Origin: Dasyornis broadbenti
Lineage: Eukaryota; Chordata; Aves; Passeriformes; Dasyornithidae
DNA: 64,000 nt
Reading direction: 5' to 3'
NCBI GenBank assembly: GCA_013397935.1
Contig: VZRN01004407.1
Location: forward strand, 5,378,081-5,442,080
Under the pieces are notes generated by a model. The model was not told the DNA's origin. It saw only the letters and a list, made by a program, of their open reading frames with translations, and made no database searches. Position numbers and translations under genes: made by a program. Below are positions 1 to 14,300 of the stretch, piece after piece; the stretch's first letter is position 1, and every line of letters starts with the position of its first letter.

Positions 1-687
1 AATTAACCTGCATGTAGAAATTAACCCTTAGAGTACTGCTTCAAATCCTTCAATTTATTTTGTTATTTAATTTTACCAGTGGGCTATGCTGCTTTTCTAC
101 TCAGTTCATAGTACTGTACATAAAGTACACTAAATAACCATACAAAAAAAAAAAAAAAAAAGAAGTGAGAAAAAGAAAAAAAAATCCAATCAACTTCTTA
201 TAAACAAGGGATTCTACAAGACTAAGTACTCCAGGTTGCTAATGGGTAATGTATTCCTAAGCAACTACTTTTTTTGTTAAAGGTTTTATATTATGACATG
301 AATTAAGAGCATGTAATGTTTCACTGTACCTGTGTGCTTGTTAGGTTTCTTCCTAAAGTATCATAGGTGTGTCTCCTTTAGAAAGAAGTCAGTTCTTTAA
401 GGGTTAATGTGGGGTTAAGGAATCCTGAGGTACTCTCCTGCTTGTCTTCTCCTAAAGGTATCTGCATGTTAATTCTCAAATATTACCTGAACAGGTGAAT
501 ATAGACACTGTATGACTAACTGAATGACTGGAATAATTCCTTTGAAATGCTTGCTTGTATCTTGTAACCGACTGGAAAACAGAAACATGATTTCTAAATC
601 AAGGTCTTTAATGAAATGCATAAAATTCTCAGCAGAGTAGAAACTCATATACTGACAATTTATTCTGATTTCTTTTCTTTCAAATAG
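1..687 (+). other. KCNMA1: Intron (3' part) upstream of the S2 exon
   Basis: This is the end of an intron that begins outside the window. It contains an A18 run at 144-161 and otherwise unique AT-rich sequence. It ends in a pyrimidine-rich stretch and the acceptor at 686-687. I see no coding potential or other element. Confidence 0.85.
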
Positions 688-781
688 CCCAATAGAATCC
701 TGCCAGAATTTCTACAAAGATTTCACGTTACAGATTGACATGGCTTTCAATGTGTTCTTCCTACTCTACTTCGGCTTGCGT
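688..781 (+). CDS. KCNMA1: KCNMA1 exon: S1-S2 loop and S2 helix
   Basis: The first base completes an Asn codon begun in the upstream exon. The following 31 codons start PIESCQNFYKDF and end FFLLYFGLR. The segment covers the end of the S1-S2 loop and most of transmembrane helix S2. D153 (in QIDMAF) and R167 (last codon) are present; in BK channels both belong to the voltage-sensor charge network. The acceptor follows TTTCAAATAG, and the donor is CGT|GTAAGT, phase 0. A minus-strand frame overlaps this exon but has no family resemblance. The identity is certain from sequence; function is from knowledge of the family. Confidence 0.96.
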
Positions 782-1704
782 GTAAGTAGTGTGCCTTTGA
801 TAGCAAGAAGCAGGGAGGGAATACAGCTGTTGTATATGGTGGTTGAAATAGAGATTGTCTGTATTTTCTTTGAAAGAAACACAATGAATATTGTCTTTAA
901 CTAAAAAAATATGAGCACTGTTTTGAAATGTGTAAGTCAAAGTCTCAAGACTTAAGAAGTAAAACTTCGCCATTAAATATCTTCATGATACACTAATTCT
1001 TTTCCTTTATTTGTGTATTTATATTTTATATGTACATAAAGCAAATATTTTAATTACTTTTTAATTATTAATCAAATGTGAATAGTAGTTTGACCCTATT
1101 TAAGCACATAGGCAAGCTCTGTCTATGAAGTCTTTGGCATCTAAGCTTGCCTGTTTCCCTAGGCTGATTTTGTAGTTGGGAGAGAGAAATCCAAAAGGGC
1201 TGCTTCAGTCCTGAGCTATGCCCTGTAGGAGTAATCCTGCTGATCTCCTCTGGGCAGATAATAATGGGACTCTTGCAAACAGTCCTGTATGTAGAAATCT
1301 ATGAGCAGCAAATCTATCAGCATTTTTAGTGTGCTAGAACAAAATTGATATAGTTCAAATTTTTTTATACTTGCCTATGCTTTTCTAATATTACTGATAC
1401 GTCGTTAATAAAGGTGGGAAAAATATTTTTAGCACAGGTATTACAACTGAGTACATAGATGATCTGTCTCCTTAGTCAGGCCTTTCATTTTAATCTCAGT
1501 ATCATTATCAAGCAATGCACAATACAGGCTTTTTTCCAGTGACACATGTTGTTTTGTCTGGACTGACCTAAAATATCAATTGCTACACTAACTTTTGAGT
1601 TTAATATTTTAGAACAGATACCTGCAATCAGCATGAGAATAATCTGATTCTTTCATCTCTTCTCCTGGTTCTTTTTTTTTTTTTTTTTCTTTCCCCCTTT
1701 CCAG
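782..1704 (+). other. KCNMA1: Intron between the S2 and S3 exons
   Basis: This is a 923-bp AT-rich intron with a GT donor at 782. Its acceptor at 1703-1704 is preceded by a very strong pyrimidine tract, including T17 at 1672-1688. No repeat or gene is recognised inside. Confidence 0.9.
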
Positions 1705-1816
1705 TTTATAGCAGCCAATGACAAGCTATGGTTTTGGCTAGAAGTTAACTCAGTGGTAGATTTCTTCACGGTCCCGCCAGTGTTTGTGTCAGTATATTTA
1801 AACAGAAGTTGGCTTG
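1705..1816 (+). CDS. KCNMA1: KCNMA1 exon: end of S2, S3 and S3-S4 linker
   Basis: The 112-bp exon opens in phase 0 with FIAANDKLWFWLEVNSVVDF and continues through FTVPPVFVSVYLNRSWL. It ends with the first base of a Gly codon. It encodes the intracellular end of S2, helix S3 with the voltage-sensor acid D186 (in SVVDFF), and the very short extracellular S3-S4 linker with N200 R201 S202 W203. The donor is TTG|GTAAGT. It matches Slo1 of other vertebrates at every residue I can recall. The next exon lies 23.7 kb away. Confidence 0.96.
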
Positions 1817-4800
1817 GTAAGTAAAATACTTCTTCCTTTAAAGTGGTTATTCTAAAATTATGTTAACTTTGCACATTTTGGTGAAGAATTTCATCATTGT
1901 GTGTCATTGTGTAAATAGAAGAATGTTACCAAAGTTGTTTTTGAAGTGACTTTTAAGCAGAAAGGTGGATTTTGTCAGAAAAAGCATTTACGATATCTGT
2001 TTTGTTTTCAAGTCAGTAATTTAATCCCCTTCTCTAAGTGGTGGAGAATTCCATTTTGGAAGTACTGTGTAACATGAGGCAGCTTTTATAAAACAGTGAG
2101 TTTGATTTGTTTTCTCAGTTTGCAACCTGAACAGGTGATCCAGACCATTCATTCACTGAACTGGATTGCCATGAATCATTGTCAATACAATGATTCAGTA
2201 CAACGAAATCAATATGTTTTCGTCACGTTTTTTGAGCCAATGTGGCTCAAATTCACTGAAGCAACTGATTTGGGAGATATATCTAGACACTTAATATTTT
2301 TGTTGGATTACTAGGAATGCATTAGAAAAAGTATGCCACGTGTGAAAGGAAATACAAAATGAAACAGAGAGGACAACTGAAATAAAGAACATCCATAACG
2401 CGACAAATGGAGTTTCTTGTACAAATGTTATATGCTCGCACATTAGGAAAAATGAAGATCAAAATTTGGGATTTTTTTATTCAGAGAAAACTTCCTAAAA
2501 ATGGCGTACTTTGTGCATTCCATGTCTTTAGACACCATGTGAAACCTCACAGTTTGGCAGTTCATTCCTCCAGAAATACAGGCACCCATTGTCCTTGAAA
2601 ACTGGAGAGAGTGGTTATCTTACATGTTTCAGATGGAAAAGAAGATAAACCAGAGGGTCTTTAATAGTCTTGTAATATTTTCTTCTTAATACAGGAGTGC
2701 AGAGATACCAAAATTACTGATGCTTTTCTGTTTTATGGAAGGAAATCAATAAATTTATAACCACGGTAAAGGTCATATAACCATATCAGTGGTTATTACT
2801 ATGCCAGAGAAGAAAGCAGTAAGACAGACAGAAAAGATCACGACACTTCCTCATATAATTACTGTCTTTATCACATACTTCAGTCATGTATTGAAAACTA
2901 AGTAAGGCTTTTTGAAAGAGAAAATGTCATACAGTTCCATATTATGGTAGGAAATAAAATTTAAAGAGAAGGTATGTGAGTAAAAAAAGTGCTTATGCTT
3001 AAAAGAAAATTGCTGATTTCACTAGCTGTAATTTAATCTCAGATTCCTTACATTATGTGAATTAAAGGGATGCATTTTCACACTTTCATGTGATGAGATT
3101 TTCCCAAAACCCTGAGAGTGAAATCCTTGGAGATGAAGGCTATCTGAGAGAATAGATTCAGAGAATCTATTGAAAAGGAATATGAAATGAGAAAGTAGCA
3201 AGACCACAAACTCTGGGAAGTGAGACAAAGAGATAATTATTTGGAATGAATACCCTCCATGAAAGTGACTGCATAATTGACTGACTCATGGTGACACAGC
3301 AATCCAGCTGACAGTACTGACAGGGATAATGAGAGAGTTTGCACATTTAGCAGTTTCTGCTGCATAGATTTTATGTCATTTTGCAGGAAGAGTTCAGCAA
3401 TCATAGGGTTGAAAGGATTTCCATATCTCTTAATTACACCAATATCACTTTATCTTGATTTCTTGTTTATAGCCCCACTTTGCCTGGTTTCTCATGGAAT
3501 CCTCCTGAGATATTTATCGCCTACTGAGGCAAAAAATGGAGGTGTTTTTTTAATGTAGTCAGCTTAGGAGTGACATATTTACAATGTTTTAGATAGGCAC
3601 CTGCTTCCAAAGGGGTTTTCGTCTTAGATAAATCATCCTTAGTGAAATAATTTACTAATTAAAAAATGTGAATTATTTGGATTCCTAACGTAGCTCTAAT
3701 TTAGATCAGCAAGCTACTTTGAGAAGCTGTGATGAAAGAATTTTTAAGTAAATACATCGAAGTGTATTAATGAAGACTGTGCATTCCTTTACACCTTTGA
3801 AAGAGATGGCCAAATTTACTGTCAGTGGAGCTTGAATACTTTGGATAGTCCCTACAGTGCTAGGACTGAGTGTGTGAGTAGAGGGGAAGGGAGGGTGTTT
3901 AGACCATAATATTTACAGTTTCAGGTTAGATGCCTACTTTGCCTTTTTCTTTTTATAAATTTTGTATTTGAGAGAGAGATCCTTTTGCAGAAGGGGATTC
4001 AGAATGTGTAATTTGTGGGTTTTGTACCAGTTGTCCTTGTGTGTAAGTAGAATTAACAGGGAGGTTTGCCTTCTAGTGAGGCAAGTAAATAGGGAGTGCT
4101 GAAGGTTAGGCAATGTGAAAACCATTTAACATTCACACATTTTAAGAATTTGTTAATGATACAGCAGGTTTCCTTTGTATGCTTTAGATTTCAAGATCAT
4201 TTAGGAGCTGAAATATAATGCACAGTCTGGAATATACTGTGCATCAGGGTCTTTCCAGTTTATTTCATTATTGATTCGTGTCAGTCAGCTGGAATGAGGT
4301 CATTGAAGTAGTTGCAGAATCAAAGTTCCCAGTGTGGCTCCCTGAATGCTCGATTCCACGAGAGCTGTCCTAGTTGAGCTAACTGACTAGTACCAGTATA
4401 GACACAGTTTAAGCAGTATTTTAAAGAAACCTGACTATCCTAAATAAAGAATAAACTTTGCCTTTGGAGCAGTAAGTGCTTATAGAAAGATGCAACGCAT
4501 AGCAGAGGACATGTACTCTGAATGTATCATCTGTTAATGTACCACAGTGGAAAGCCAGTGGGGTTTTTCTATTCTTATGCTAGTTCAGAAATGCCACCAT
4601 TCCCCTGTTATGTATCTCTTAGTGTGTGAAGCTTTCTCCTTTCCTGGCTACTCTTTTGTATTCAGCTGTTCATAACATGTATTTTTGCATCTTGAAATGT
4701 TGTATATGAATTAAATTTTCAATCAGTATTCATAAAGGATGTTGCTTCAAATGTAGTCTTCCACCTAAATTCCAGTTTGCAAACAAAATTCAGTATTGAA

Positions 4801-5581
4801 GGACAGATCAGAAAATGCTTTTCCATCAAAAGGTTTCTAGGAATGTCTGTATGATCCATGTCTAAAGTAAAGCTGAAGGCAAAACAGGACTTCAAACCTG
4901 AAAATATCAAATTTTTAGATTTGGTAAATCCTTCAGAAAGGACTTCTATGGTATCATTTCTGCTTGCACAGGATAGCGTTAGGAAAGGAAGTACATGAAA
5001 AGAATACGTCTGGCATATAGAAAGATCTGCATATTATTATTGAAAGTCTGGGGGAGGTAGAGATAGGAAGGTTTTAATATATCTGTAATTCAGTGATATT
5101 AAATGCTTTATCATGCTGTATAAGAATTGCTTATGCTCTGACTTGGAAACTGTACAGATACAAATGCCAGTGTGTTTTTGGATGGTCATTTTCATCTAGA
5201 TCCCCATGACATTTTTCCAACACTGTTTTGCAGACAGTAGCATTTGTGTAGATACTAGCTCATAAACTAAAGCTCTGCTTTAAAAAATCATAAAATTTGC
5301 TTGCACAGTTCTGTACAAGAGACTTTCTGATAGTGGTAGGACAGGTCTTCATGTGCAGGAGTCTGCAGAGTGGAGAGAATCTTCCCAAGGGAAGAATGAT
5401 AATGGAAAGAATAGAGTTTCTGGCTCTTGAGATTTTACAGGTAATTTTGGCAGTGAATTTCAACCAAATTGTTCCAGTGTATTGCTGAGTCTCTATATTG
5501 TCTATAGTCTAAGTGAAGGTAGGTTAAAAGGGTTGTTGGAAAGAAAAAGAATTTGCAATGAGAGAAATAATGTCATGGTAA

Positions 5582-5621
5582 TTTTTTTTTAAATTTTTTT
5601 TTTAAATTTTTTTTTTTTTTT
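5582..5621. repeat. T-rich low-complexity tract
   Basis: Three long T runs are separated by AAA triplets. This is a simple low-complexity tract in the large intron, with no sign of function. Confidence 0.8.
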
Positions 5622-8600
5622 ACACTACAAAGTTATCATAATTCTCATATTATAGTGAAGTTTGAGATTCAGGTCTTTTTTCCTTTGGATAGCTTGCAGT
5701 CTTTGAAATTGGAGAGTCCTGCAACAAGTGAATGTCTTCCAGTTTTATTTAGTAAAGATTTACAAACACTTCACACACCACTTAAAACTGTTATTCTATC
5801 TTCTGTGATAGCAAAGGCAATTCAAATAACTGAAATGCCTTTTATCATGTAGTTGTATGCTTATGGAAAAGGAAATATTGATTTTATAAGCCGACTGTAT
5901 TGGACTAAATTGCCTTGACAGGATTGTATTGTTAGAAGGGGATTTAACATAAAAAATACGATCTTGGCTTCACATTTGCAAGAGTATGTGAATGAAGAAC
6001 AATTGGCCTTAGAACTACAGTGATATTAATACAACCTAATACATGATTTTGATAGTGTCTCATATTATTGAATCACAGAAATTAAAGCTACAAAAGATCT
6101 TTTAAACATTAAGTCTATTTCCTTTTCCTGACCGTGTGCTTCATCTATTCTACTGTACAGAACATCAAGCGATAGAAACTGTTTAATTCCTGGTAAATTC
6201 TATTATTATGAAGATTTTTTTCTTCATCTTATTCCCTGACATCCCTTATAGTTTAGGTTGCTGCTGATGCTGTACTATTTTTTTCAGAAAATTATTTGAC
6301 ATAAATAGTGGGGGAAAGAAGACAGACAACAGATACAAATATAGACACGTGCAAAGCATAGAGAAGAAATCTCTTCAGGTGGTGATTAGTGCACTTAGGG
6401 AAGGGGATCCTTTTTTCAAGTGCTTGCTCAAATTCCTTCCAGGTCCTGTTACAGACATGTCAATTAATTTTGGATGAGACTTGTGGTTTTAGTATCAATT
6501 CCTGGTCTGAGAAGACTGTTTCCAGCAACTCTAGTGGAAATTCAGCTGTTTTGGTGAATCAGAGAATGAAATTGGTTTGCTACCGTGGAGAGAGATAGAT
6601 GGCTTTGGAGAAAAAGTGGTCTGTCTTTTTAAGATAGTAAAGATGATGGTGTGAAACCTTCTGTCCATCTAGCAAGTGTTCTTCAAGATGAGACTTTAGT
6701 TAAAAATCTGTGACATTAAAACAGCTTTTGTTTTAATGCTCTGTAGACTTTCTTACCATAACCTCTGCAGCTCAGTTTCATACCATATTTGAATCCAAAG
6801 AACACTTTATTCCTTTTGGAAAACTTAGTTAAATGGAATTTACTTACCCTGACACGAAGAAGTCCTCTCATAACTTGATTGTAGGGATACCACTTTGACT
6901 TTGCAATTATTTTCTGGATTTTGATGCGTCCACAAGTCTCAAAGCTCTCCCTTGCTTAGCACCTTAAATTTGCAGTCATTTGCAATGACTTTATTGGTAA
7001 GTGTTGTGCATTTCTGCCATCTATTGGTGAAATCTTTGAATGCACATCCAAATTCTACAATATTTCTTACAAAACTAGTGTCTTTTATACGGCTTTGATG
7101 TATTTTTTTGTATAATTTTAGTTACGTTACGCATTATTTTATATATAATGGAAGCTAAATGATCTAAAATTTCCTAGATGAATTTGATTTTATCTATATG
7201 TGCATGTGTACTGCTTTCACATGTAGTAGCATTTCTTTCTACACTTCAAATGCCTTCAAACAGGTATCAGAATGAATTAAATGAAAACAGTTTTGAATGC
7301 TGAATGTGCTTGGTGATTTGTCAATAATCTGTCACTGAATGGCCTGTATCACATTTGCATTGTATTGAAGACAACAGTTTTGCTTTTTCCTAGGCACCTT
7401 AATCAGTTCAGATTTCACAGAGCATGTACATTTTGACAGGGCACCAGTTAAAGTAACGCTTACGTCACAACAGGCATTTGAGTTGATACAGTATTAATAC
7501 CAGAAGGTAACCTTGTGACAAATATGTATTTGCCAAAATCCATGACAGATTTTTATGGGTATTGCGGCATTCATTTGTGATGATATTCTTCTGCTTCTCT
7601 CTCCTCCACTGATGAGACCTCAAACAAGTTAGCCAAAAGTCAGCACAGCAGAGGAGAAACTCAGGGACAGCACTAGTTTCAGGTGTCATTAGTGTCTGTC
7701 ATCTGACATTCATAGAAACTGTTTTCTTGCTTCCCTACCTCTGCAAACTCAAAACAAACTGGATCATTTAAATCAACTGTTCCCAGTTGGCCGCTGTCTG
7801 TGAGTGGTACTTAACACTGCCCAGAAAAATGACCCTAAAAACGTTCTGTTTTCTATTCTGCTCTCATGGGGAGGGATGATAGGCAAGGGGGGTTTCTTGA
7901 GTTTTTCGTGTGTGAATGAGTGGCAGGCTTAGCCCAAAAGTAGTCCTTGCCTCTGAATTTTGCGAAGCCGGTGCAACTTAATATCATAGCTGATACCAGT
8001 TATATAGCTTTCAAAAGTGCTTCCTAGGGTATTTGTGAGTCTGGATGGACTAATTTGACCTCTTTCATCTATAACTTGACTGAGCAAGAATGTATCTTTA
8101 GTGGAAGAAAATAAATAATCCAGTCTTATGTTTATAGTCACCGGCCAACAAATTTTACCTATAAACAAATGCATATAGTTTGTTGCCATCCTGCTTTACA
8201 CAATTCCAAGCCCCGCTTGTCGCTTACTGTATTCATCACCAAGCGTTACATCCTTTGGTATCATTGCTTAACATTATTAGGCAGAATACTGATAGAAATA
8301 TTAAGTAGCTTAAGGTCAAGAACACATTCCTGACAAGACTCTCAGGGAAGACATGCCAGATACATTTTAAGACTCCCTGGGGTTTGGTCCATTTAAACGA
8401 GCGCCATGGCAATGCTGAGTAAGTTACACCAGTATTTGTAACTCTGTCACTCAAACATGTCATTTAATGGAAAAGCAAATGGCATATGATGCTTTTCTAA
8501 GTGTATACATAAATAGAATTACTTATCTTGACTGCTTAATTACTTTGTAGTAGAGTTCTTTGTTTTGTCGGGGATTGATTAATGGGCTCATGGACACTTC

Positions 8601-11204
8601 TTTTAAGCTTGTGGAAATAACATTTTTCTGGAACTTCCATAAACTATATGTGCCAGATTCGCCTAAAACCAACACTAGGGTTGCCCACAGTGAGTTTTAA
8701 AAAGTGTTTAAAAACTATTGCAAGTTACCCAGACATGATGACTTAGAAATACCTGGCTTAACAGATGTGTTTATTCACATTTTCCTTAGTCACGTTAGGA
8801 AGGCAAGTGTACAGTCATTACATGATTGGCTTTTTCTAAGTTACAAAATAAAATATGTATGGGACACCTCTGCCTTTTCTCCGTCATTACTGACATGTCC
8901 ACCATGTTTCTAGTCATGGAATGATAAAATTAAAACGTCTTTGCAATGCAGTAAGTCTGTGGTTGGTTAACCTATTTCATAAACATTTTATTCTTAATGA
9001 ATTCTGATATTTTTAAACAGAAAAAATATATTACTGTTTTGGACTGTGGTTTTTTTTCATGAACAGTAAATGTAATTAGTATTTTCATTTAGGTGACCTA
9101 AATTTGAATTCCTAATAAGATTTCCTTGTCATATAAGCAACACTCCCTTCAGTGAAACACTCTTAGTATTCTTTCATGATTATAATATTTAGAACTTCTA
9201 AAGGTATATTAATGTTCTTCAGCATGTATTTTTCAGGTAGACATTTCCATGCTGTAAGCCGAGCTGGTTTTATGTGTATTTCATACAAAGGAACATAAGC
9301 AGCTAGACTTTACATTAGATGATGTAGCCAAATTGCCTGTTGTTATCATTGGTTGGTGTTCTGTGTCATGTTTTTCTGGACATCAATCCATAAATGTTCA
9401 AGATCATAGTCTGCCAGATTTAGTGATTCAGAAACACAGAATGTTATTTTCATATAGATTGACTGCTAAATTCTAAGTAGTTTATAATAAGTGGTTTTAA
9501 CTGTCTTTGCTCATACTTAATTCAGTCACACTCCCCAGAAGGATAATAATAGGATAGTAATAGCAAGAATAAAGGATTTATGCTGAAAAAATAAATCACT
9601 GCAATTTCCTTTAATAGCCAAACATCTTGCCTTTTTTAAAAGATATTGCATGATTTTTTTCTCTCCATATCCTTTTCTGTCCAGTTAAAATATGTTCTCA
9701 ATAACTGGATGTTATGTGAAAAAATAGTCTATTTTCGTTTTATCCTGCTTTTTATTATCAGTTTAATTACTTTACGATTGCCCTTGGATTCTCTAATGGT
9801 TTCAGTGGTCTTTCAGACTCTGTAATTAAGTTCTTCTTCTTAAATGATGCCTACCCAGACTGTGGAGTTTTGTCTTTAATAGAATGTGGAATAATACTGT
9901 AAAAGGAGAAAACCCATTCCCTCGAACTGCCAGAGAAACCCGCAATTATTTATGCTGTCTACTGGCATTTTTGTTTACTTGAATGAGGGACAGTTAAAAA
10001 TGGTTCCTTTAGTGTCACACTATCATCAGTCCGATGATTTCCAAATTTTCTTGAGCTATCTACAGCATGTAACTAACCTGCACACATTTCTTATTGGTAA
10101 TATGAGAGATGAGACTGATTTTTTTAAAATTTTTTATTACTTTTTTTTTTAAATGTAACTAATTGTTTCTTAAGTCAGTTGAAAGACCAGTTGAAAATAA
10201 AAATTCATTTCTTGGCTGCCAAGTAGTATGTTAACATGTACAGTTCCTTGTAGGCATCCAATCTATTCTTTATACATTATCCAGTAGTTATTTCCCGGAT
10301 AGCTTCTTCGATTGATTTTTTGACTGTTTTCTTAAATATTTTGAATCTGAGTAAGTTTGTTGCTGAGTGGGGTCTTCTCAATTTTGTCTTTTGAATGCTT
10401 TGAAACTTTATAAGTAATATAATTGATATCTGTATAAATCCAAAACTAGAAGTCCTTACACCTAGAACATTACAGTTTATATTACAGGAGTTCTGTGATT
10501 TCTGGTTACTATTTTTGATCTTGAGCTCGCTTTGTATTTTTCATTTCTGTTACACTGCTCAAAGGAGCTATTTTATCTTCTAAGCCCTAGACTAAATGTA
10601 CTGCCATGTCCATGTAGTTCTCATTAATTCAACACCAGTTTTCTAGTGTGCTCTGGGGTGCATGAATCTTGGTTTATGTAGAATTAAGAGAAGATGCATT
10701 ATTCCATTCAAGTAATTAAAAAATCCAAACTGCATATCCATGTTCCTCCTGACTTTTTTGCAAGACTGAATTAATCAAAAGCAAATCCTGTTGAGACTGG
10801 AATTGATATAAACTGATGCAAAGACAGTTGGGCTTTCACTAGAAAGATTACAAGTTAAGAATTCTGTATGAGACTTGAGAAAGTTCTTAGAGTAGCTGTT
10901 TTTTCTGAATTTCAGTGGGCTCTGACTGAATTTATGTACTCAACTGAGACTGGAGGTTTATTTAAACTGGATAATTCGTATCCTTCCGGTAATCTTCTGG
11001 CAATTCTTTCACTCCACTTTATATATACGAAGCTAAGTCAAGAGAGAATTTGATTGAGATTGTTCACTCTTATTATAATTCCACACTCAAAGGGGAGACT
11101 TCATTAGCATGGTTATTTGGATGCACTGCTTGCCCATCACCTGAGACATCCAAACCCCATTGAGATTAGGTAAGATGACTTCTTGTGCTTCAGTGCTCCA
11201 GGTA

Positions 11205-11347
11205 TCAATATGAGAAAAGCAGTTGTTCAGAGCCTGGTGCTGGTAACACCAAGGTTGTGGGTTCAATTGCTGTATGGACCATATACTTACAAGTTGCACT
11301 CGATGATCCTTGTGGGTCCCTTCCATCTCAGAATACTCTGTGAATCT
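11205..11347 (+). mobile_element. tRNA-Ile-derived SINE with CR1 tail (TguSINE1-like)
   Basis: The 5' part reads like a decayed tRNA-Ile gene. The segment from about 11229 to 11280 (GAGCCTGGTGCTGGTAACAC, then CAAGGTTGTGG) follows the anticodon and variable region of tRNA-Ile, and a B-box-like GGTTCAATTGC lies at 11260-11270. The 3' part, from about 11291, carries the CR1-X-type end (TCGATGATCCTTGTGGGTCC, then TTCCATCTCAGAATACTCTG). A tRNA-Ile head on a CR1 tail is the structure I recall for the zebra finch SINE TguSINE1, which would be mobilised in trans by CR1 reverse transcriptase. The 5' limit is approximate. The element is degenerate and is not a working tRNA gene. The family name is from memory and was not tested by alignment. 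Confidence 0.7.
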
Positions 11348-14300
11348 CTAAAATTTTGGCCTTCCTGCTCATGTGACATTTCATTTAATGGTTGGATGGC
11401 TAAAAATCTGTTCTTTTATCCAGTATTCTATCTTTACAGTTGCAGTATTTTGCTATACAAAGTCAGATAGCATGTAGAGAAGGAAAATTTGGGAAGTGTT
11501 CTTACAGCTAAAGTATTTAAGGCTTTTTCTGAGGCTTTGAACTGCAGGATATTTATACCATCTGGCAGAGTTTCATACAATATTGATTTAAGTCAAGGGA
11601 ACAGTATCCTTCATAGTTTGTCACGTTTTGCCACTTGTTTCATATGAATTTTTTGAGTGTTTAACATTCTTTAGTACTTCCGTATTTATATTCTTATGTT
11701 ATATGGGGCTTATACTTGATTCACAGCTGACCCCCAGACATTTAGTGTTCATTAACCTTGTTATCACCTTCAGCAGTGTTTAGTATCATACTGTCTCAAA
11801 TTCTAAATGAAAATAGAAACACAGCAGAGAAAATGCAATCCATAAATGGAAGGACATATTTCTGTACCACAAAAATGTCTCTGAAGTTGTTGACTCCTCC
11901 ATAACTACTTCAACTCCAGTGGCTCACCTAATGGATTGCCAGAAAGTTTGCCAGTAAAACTAATGATGCTCAGAGACCAGGATTTACATGTTCCCTACAT
12001 CTGCATGCTTTGGGTACTTCTTTGTTGCTTTTCTCAGTTTCTTCTGTTCAGGGAGCTTTTTAATATGGGATGGTGTTAAAGAAGCTACTGCTCAACTTGG
12101 GAGTGCATTTTTGTTTCATTCAGGCATTTTGGTTTTAACTGTTTTTGAAAAAGTTGTTACACTTGTTGTTAAATTGTATATAGTTATTAAAGATTTTTCT
12201 CTAAATCTATCTAGTGACCTTCTCTGCTTTGATATGTATAAAGGGATATAAAGTGAAAAAAAAATTACATTTTCTTGGTATTTTAGGTTCCAGCTATCTA
12301 ACTTGTCTTCAAAATTGCACAGGCATTTGCCAGAAGTAGGTTTTCTTATGATATCTCCTTAGATGAAATTTCAATTCAAAAGCTGCAGTATTGGAAAAGC
12401 AGCCTATTTAATTTTATCAGCTCTTCTATTTGTTGCTGGTAAATATATAAAAGGTGGCAGATGGAAAAACAGAATAATGCATCTTTAAATTAAAAAATAG
12501 CATTAAAACTTAGAAAAATGAAGGCTTCTACATAAGTAAAACTTCTGTAAAGCTTCTTTCTAAATCCATTTTCTTGTTGCAGTTATAGATGATTTATACA
12601 GGGAAATTGTTGTGCTTTCTTTTTAAATTAGCTTTTATAAAGTAAGGCAGATGGAACTGTGCTACGTAGACAGGTTCAGTACACAGCATTTTGTTAAGCA
12701 TTACCCTGCAAGGAGTGCTGGTTTTATTCAAAACAGTAACATTGTAGCATCACTGGCGATGTTTAGCTGAAAAGAATCAGCTGTGTATTATCTTAAATGT
12801 GAAGTTCAGTTTGAAGAGGTTTTGCCTGAAAGGATATCTAGCAACTGTAATCTTCATAATCAAAAGGAAATTGTTGTAGTCCCTTACAAGCACAGATGAC
12901 TGAGAGCAAAATGGTTTAGCCTCCAGAAGTCTTGAGATCTCTGAGGTACTCAAAACTCTCCAGTCATTAGTTCTCCATTATCACCTAGTTACTCTGCTTC
13001 TCAGTATAAATGATCTATCAGCTTTATTGTCTTCCTAACTGCTGATTGTTTTTCTTTGATGAACCCCTTACTGTGTGGAACATTTTCCTACAAAACTGAA
13101 GGAGTTTTTGTGTTTTGTGTTCATGCTGCACTACAGAGCTACACTGGTTCCTTTCCAACCACTGTGCACCCAGCAGTTCATGCCAGCAGTGTCAGTAATC
13201 CACACTGCAGCCCCTTGGCCATTCCAAGTGTCATTTGCTCAAGATAGGGAATAATTGCAGTTGGCACTAGGCTTGGGGATGTGGATTATACCTGCAGAGG
13301 CCGGCAGAAGGTCATTTTTTACTGTGAGCTAGCTGGAATATTAGTAGCCAAATAGAGCACTGACACCATGTGCTGATAGCGAAGTGAGGATTATGCCCAC
13401 ATTTTATCAGTTTGCTCAGTTTTACATAATTCTGATCAGGGATGCTTTTCTCTGAATTTAGTCAAGGGAGCCAGTGAAGTTCAAACATGTAATGACTGCA
13501 GCGTTGTGACAGCAGAAGAGAAAATCACAGCAGGATAAATATAAAATCCTAATATGGTTTGAATACCTTTCACAACCTTCATATTTCTTCTTCTTTTTTT
13601 TAAAATGCAACCTTTACAACTCTTTCCTATTCAACATTCATTTTCCCTACCTGATACCAGAACTCTTAAATCCTGTAGGGATTCTTACCAATGTATGTTA
13701 AGGCTGCTGTAGGTAATAGGTATAGAAGTTCACTTATGAATACAAGTGATTAGTTAATTATGTAAATAAAAATTCAGATAATTTTATTAGTAAACATTAA
13801 AATTTGTATTGTGGATATATAATTTATGTATTTTTGATGCAATTTCATTATTTGAATTTAGATACTTATTAAAGCATAGTTAATGAAGTGTTTCTTAATG
13901 CCTAGTATGTTGTTGGGACAATGCTAGCTCTTAAGAAAAAGTTATTTTCATAGTGGTTAGTGTACCTGCAATATATATCATGATGGTGTGGCAGTCAATG
14001 AACATCTGAGTCTCTACATGTAAAATATTGTGAATATAAATTCAAATGAGATGGGATACTTTGTAAAGAAAATGGTATGATTTTAGTTTTTGTTATCTAT
14101 TAAATTCCCTATTTGGATTTTCTGTGTTTCCCATTCCTTCGTGTTGTGGGCAAAGTGTAGATATCAGCACTGTAAAAGCAGAGACATCCAGAAGTATCAT
14201 CTGAATTCTTTCATATTCGCTCTTACCTAGGAAATTAACATAGAGAAAATTATATATCATTGCGTATGGGGCAGATCCTATAAAAAATATGTTGCTTTCA

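Noticed and set aside
11229..11280. tRNA-Ile gene
   Set aside because: The acceptor stem and D arm do not pair and a CR1 tail follows, so it is a SINE head rather than a functional tRNA.
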